Made by a program: the position numbers and the translations under genes. Below are positions 63,177 to 64,000 of a stretch of 64,000 nt of DNA, in pieces; the stretch's first letter is position 1, and each line of letters opens with the position of its first letter. The stretch covers positions 1-64,000 of the forward strand of contig CALWLJ010000004.1 of NCBI GenBank assembly GCA_944381495.1, read 5' to 3'. The notes under the pieces are model-generated. The model saw nothing but the letters and a program-made list of their open reading frames with translations, made no database searches and was not told the DNA's origin. Source of the stretch: an uncultured Mediterraneibacter sp. (GTDB lineage: Bacteria > Bacillota > Clostridia > Lachnospirales > Lachnospiraceae).

Positions 63177-64000
63177 CTACACCAGTATATCCTTTAAATC
63201 TTCTATATGCTTATCCATCGTGACAAGAATCACGCTGTCTCCCACTTCGATGCAGTCATCGCCTCCGGGGATGATGATTTCCCTCTTTCTGGCAATACAT
63301 GCGATCAGGTTGTTTGACTTGAGAGAAAGCTCTTTCAGCGGAATTCCCGTATAAGATGTCTCAGAGCGGATAATAAACTCCAGGGCCTCCACCTGCTCGT
63401 CGACCAGCTGATACATAGTCTCTACATTGGCACTTCCCTGAGAATTCTTTCTGGCGCGGACATAACTGAGGATAGCATCCGCGGTAGCAGTCTTTGCCGA
63501 AACAATACTGTCAATACCGAAATCTTCAACCATCCTGGCTCTCCGGTCCTCATTGACCTTTGCAATGATCTTATCAACCCCCTGGCTCTTCGCGAATAGA
63601 GATGTAATAATATTCTCCTCATCCATGCCAGTAAGGGCTACAAAAGCATCCGCTTCCTCGATTCCTTCCTCGATAAGAAGATCGTGATCCGTAGCATCCC
63701 CGTTGATGATCGTCGCCTTGGGAAGGAGCTCGCATAACTGTTCGCCTCTCTCCACATCCTTCTCAATGATCTTCACCTGCATACCCACAGAGCAGAGCTG
63801 GCGGGTCAGATAATATGCAACTCGGCCGCCTCCGCAGATAATAACTTTTTTGATTTTTTCCCTGTGTTTGCCGAGAAGGTTGAAGAAAGACTCCACTTCT
63901 CTGTGGGACGCTGCGATGTGCAGTCTGTCGCCCTCATGCACCACATAATATCCGTCCGGGATCAGGACTTGATCTCCGTGTTCTACCGCACAGACCAGAA
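63177..64000 (-). CDS. trkA: TrkA potassium uptake regulator (N-terminus outside the window)
   Basis: The frame stays open to the right edge, so only the last 274 codons or so are present. Visible: the end of one TrkA_C domain (LIPDGYYVVHEGDRLHI), a second RCK Rossmann domain with VIICGGGRVAYYL, VKIIEKDVERGEQLCELLP, INGDATDHDLLIEEGI and DAFVALTGMDEENI, then a final TrkA_C domain (ETSYTGIPLKELSL, GDSVILVTMDKHIEDL). This is the usual double RCK build of full-length TrkA, which binds NAD(H) and nucleotides and gates TrkH. Confidence 0.93.
   Translation of the reverse strand, partial: LVCAVEHGDQVLIPDGYYVVHEGDRLHIAASHREVESFFNLLGKHREKIKKVIICGGGRVAYYLTRQLCSVGMQVKIIEKDVERGEQLCELLPKATIINGDATDHDLLIEEGIEEADAFVALTGMDEENIITSLFAKSQGVDKIIAKVNEDRRARMVEDFGIDSIVSAKTATADAILSYVRARKNSQGSANVETMYQLVDEQVEALEFIIRSETSYTGIPLKELSLKSNNLIACIARKREIIIPGGDDCIEVGDSVILVTMDKHIEDLKDILV

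Noticed and set aside
1-64000. CRISPR arrays, tRNA genes or transposase genes
   Set aside because: No regularly spaced repeats, no tRNA cloverleaf with CCA-end pattern and no transposase domain were seen in the window.

Overview
The window looks like the chromosome of a low-GC, Gram-positive, anaerobic gut Clostridia, most likely a Lachnospiraceae member. This is inferred from the T-box leucyl-tRNA synthetase leader, the anaerobic (class III) ribonucleotide reductase with NrdR boxes, the DUF3793/flavodoxin pair, BspA-like leucine-rich surface proteins, the AAA/PD-(D/E)XK family and consensus sigma-A promoters with 17-bp spacers. No species is claimed. Almost everything is on the minus strand.

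Layout from the left: (1) 1-400, a triple tandem promoter and leader that appear to drive an rRNA operon running off the left edge. (2) 0.6-3.5 kb, a marR-MFS-lipoprotein-crcB unit with a MarR-type operator on its promoter. (3) 3.6-8.3 kb, a complete polyamine ABC operon (potABCD). (4) 8.4-14 kb, an SDR dehydrogenase, then a decaying patch with one intact and two broken AAA-ATPase/PD-(D/E)XK genes and a 5'-truncated RibD-like reductase. (5) 14-16 kb, a Wzy/O-antigen-ligase-like polymerase with a TPR tail.

(6) 16-50 kb is the unusual part. One large minus-strand locus builds a cell-surface system. It holds two BspA-like LRR wall proteins, a lipoprotein, a Hanks-type kinase with an external beta-propeller, a PP2C phosphatase, a DUF6382-FHA protein and a CpaE/MinD-like ATPase. 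Beyond a divergent XRE regulator lie about a dozen proteins that carry short CxxC...CxxC zinc ribbons, most of them tied through one membrane segment to an outward domain: thermolysin-like protease + C-type lectin + VWA, subtilisin, WG repeats, YARHG, or an NADase-type glycan-binding domain. A lipoprotein amidase and an Lgt-like enzyme are also present. Four promoters spread over this 30 kb share one architecture: -35 TTGCAA/TTGAAA, 17 bp, and a -10 inside a CGTA-N7-TACG (or CGTT) palindrome. This points to a single regulon, and the XRE protein encoded beside one of the sites is the obvious candidate regulator.

(7) 50-51.3 kb holds relics: a type I toxin (holin-like peptide) broken by a 7-bp tandem duplication, its antisense RNA, a second antisense-promoter copy, and a deleted tyrosine integrase between short direct repeats. 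(8) 51.3-64 kb is housekeeping: T-box leuS, nrdD-nrdG, a ZIP metal transporter, an iron-responsive-looking DUF3793-flavodoxin operon, a small P-loop protein and a trkA-trkH potassium-uptake operon cut by the right edge.

How the locus may work (inference): the kinase, phosphatase and FHA protein would sense something outside and pass on phospho-signals; the CpaE-like ATPase and the soluble multi-ribbon proteins may organise the membrane proteins on the inner face; proteases, lectin-like domains and LRR proteins act outside. No secretion ATPase, pilin or sortase is present in the window, so the output of the system cannot be read from the sequence alone.
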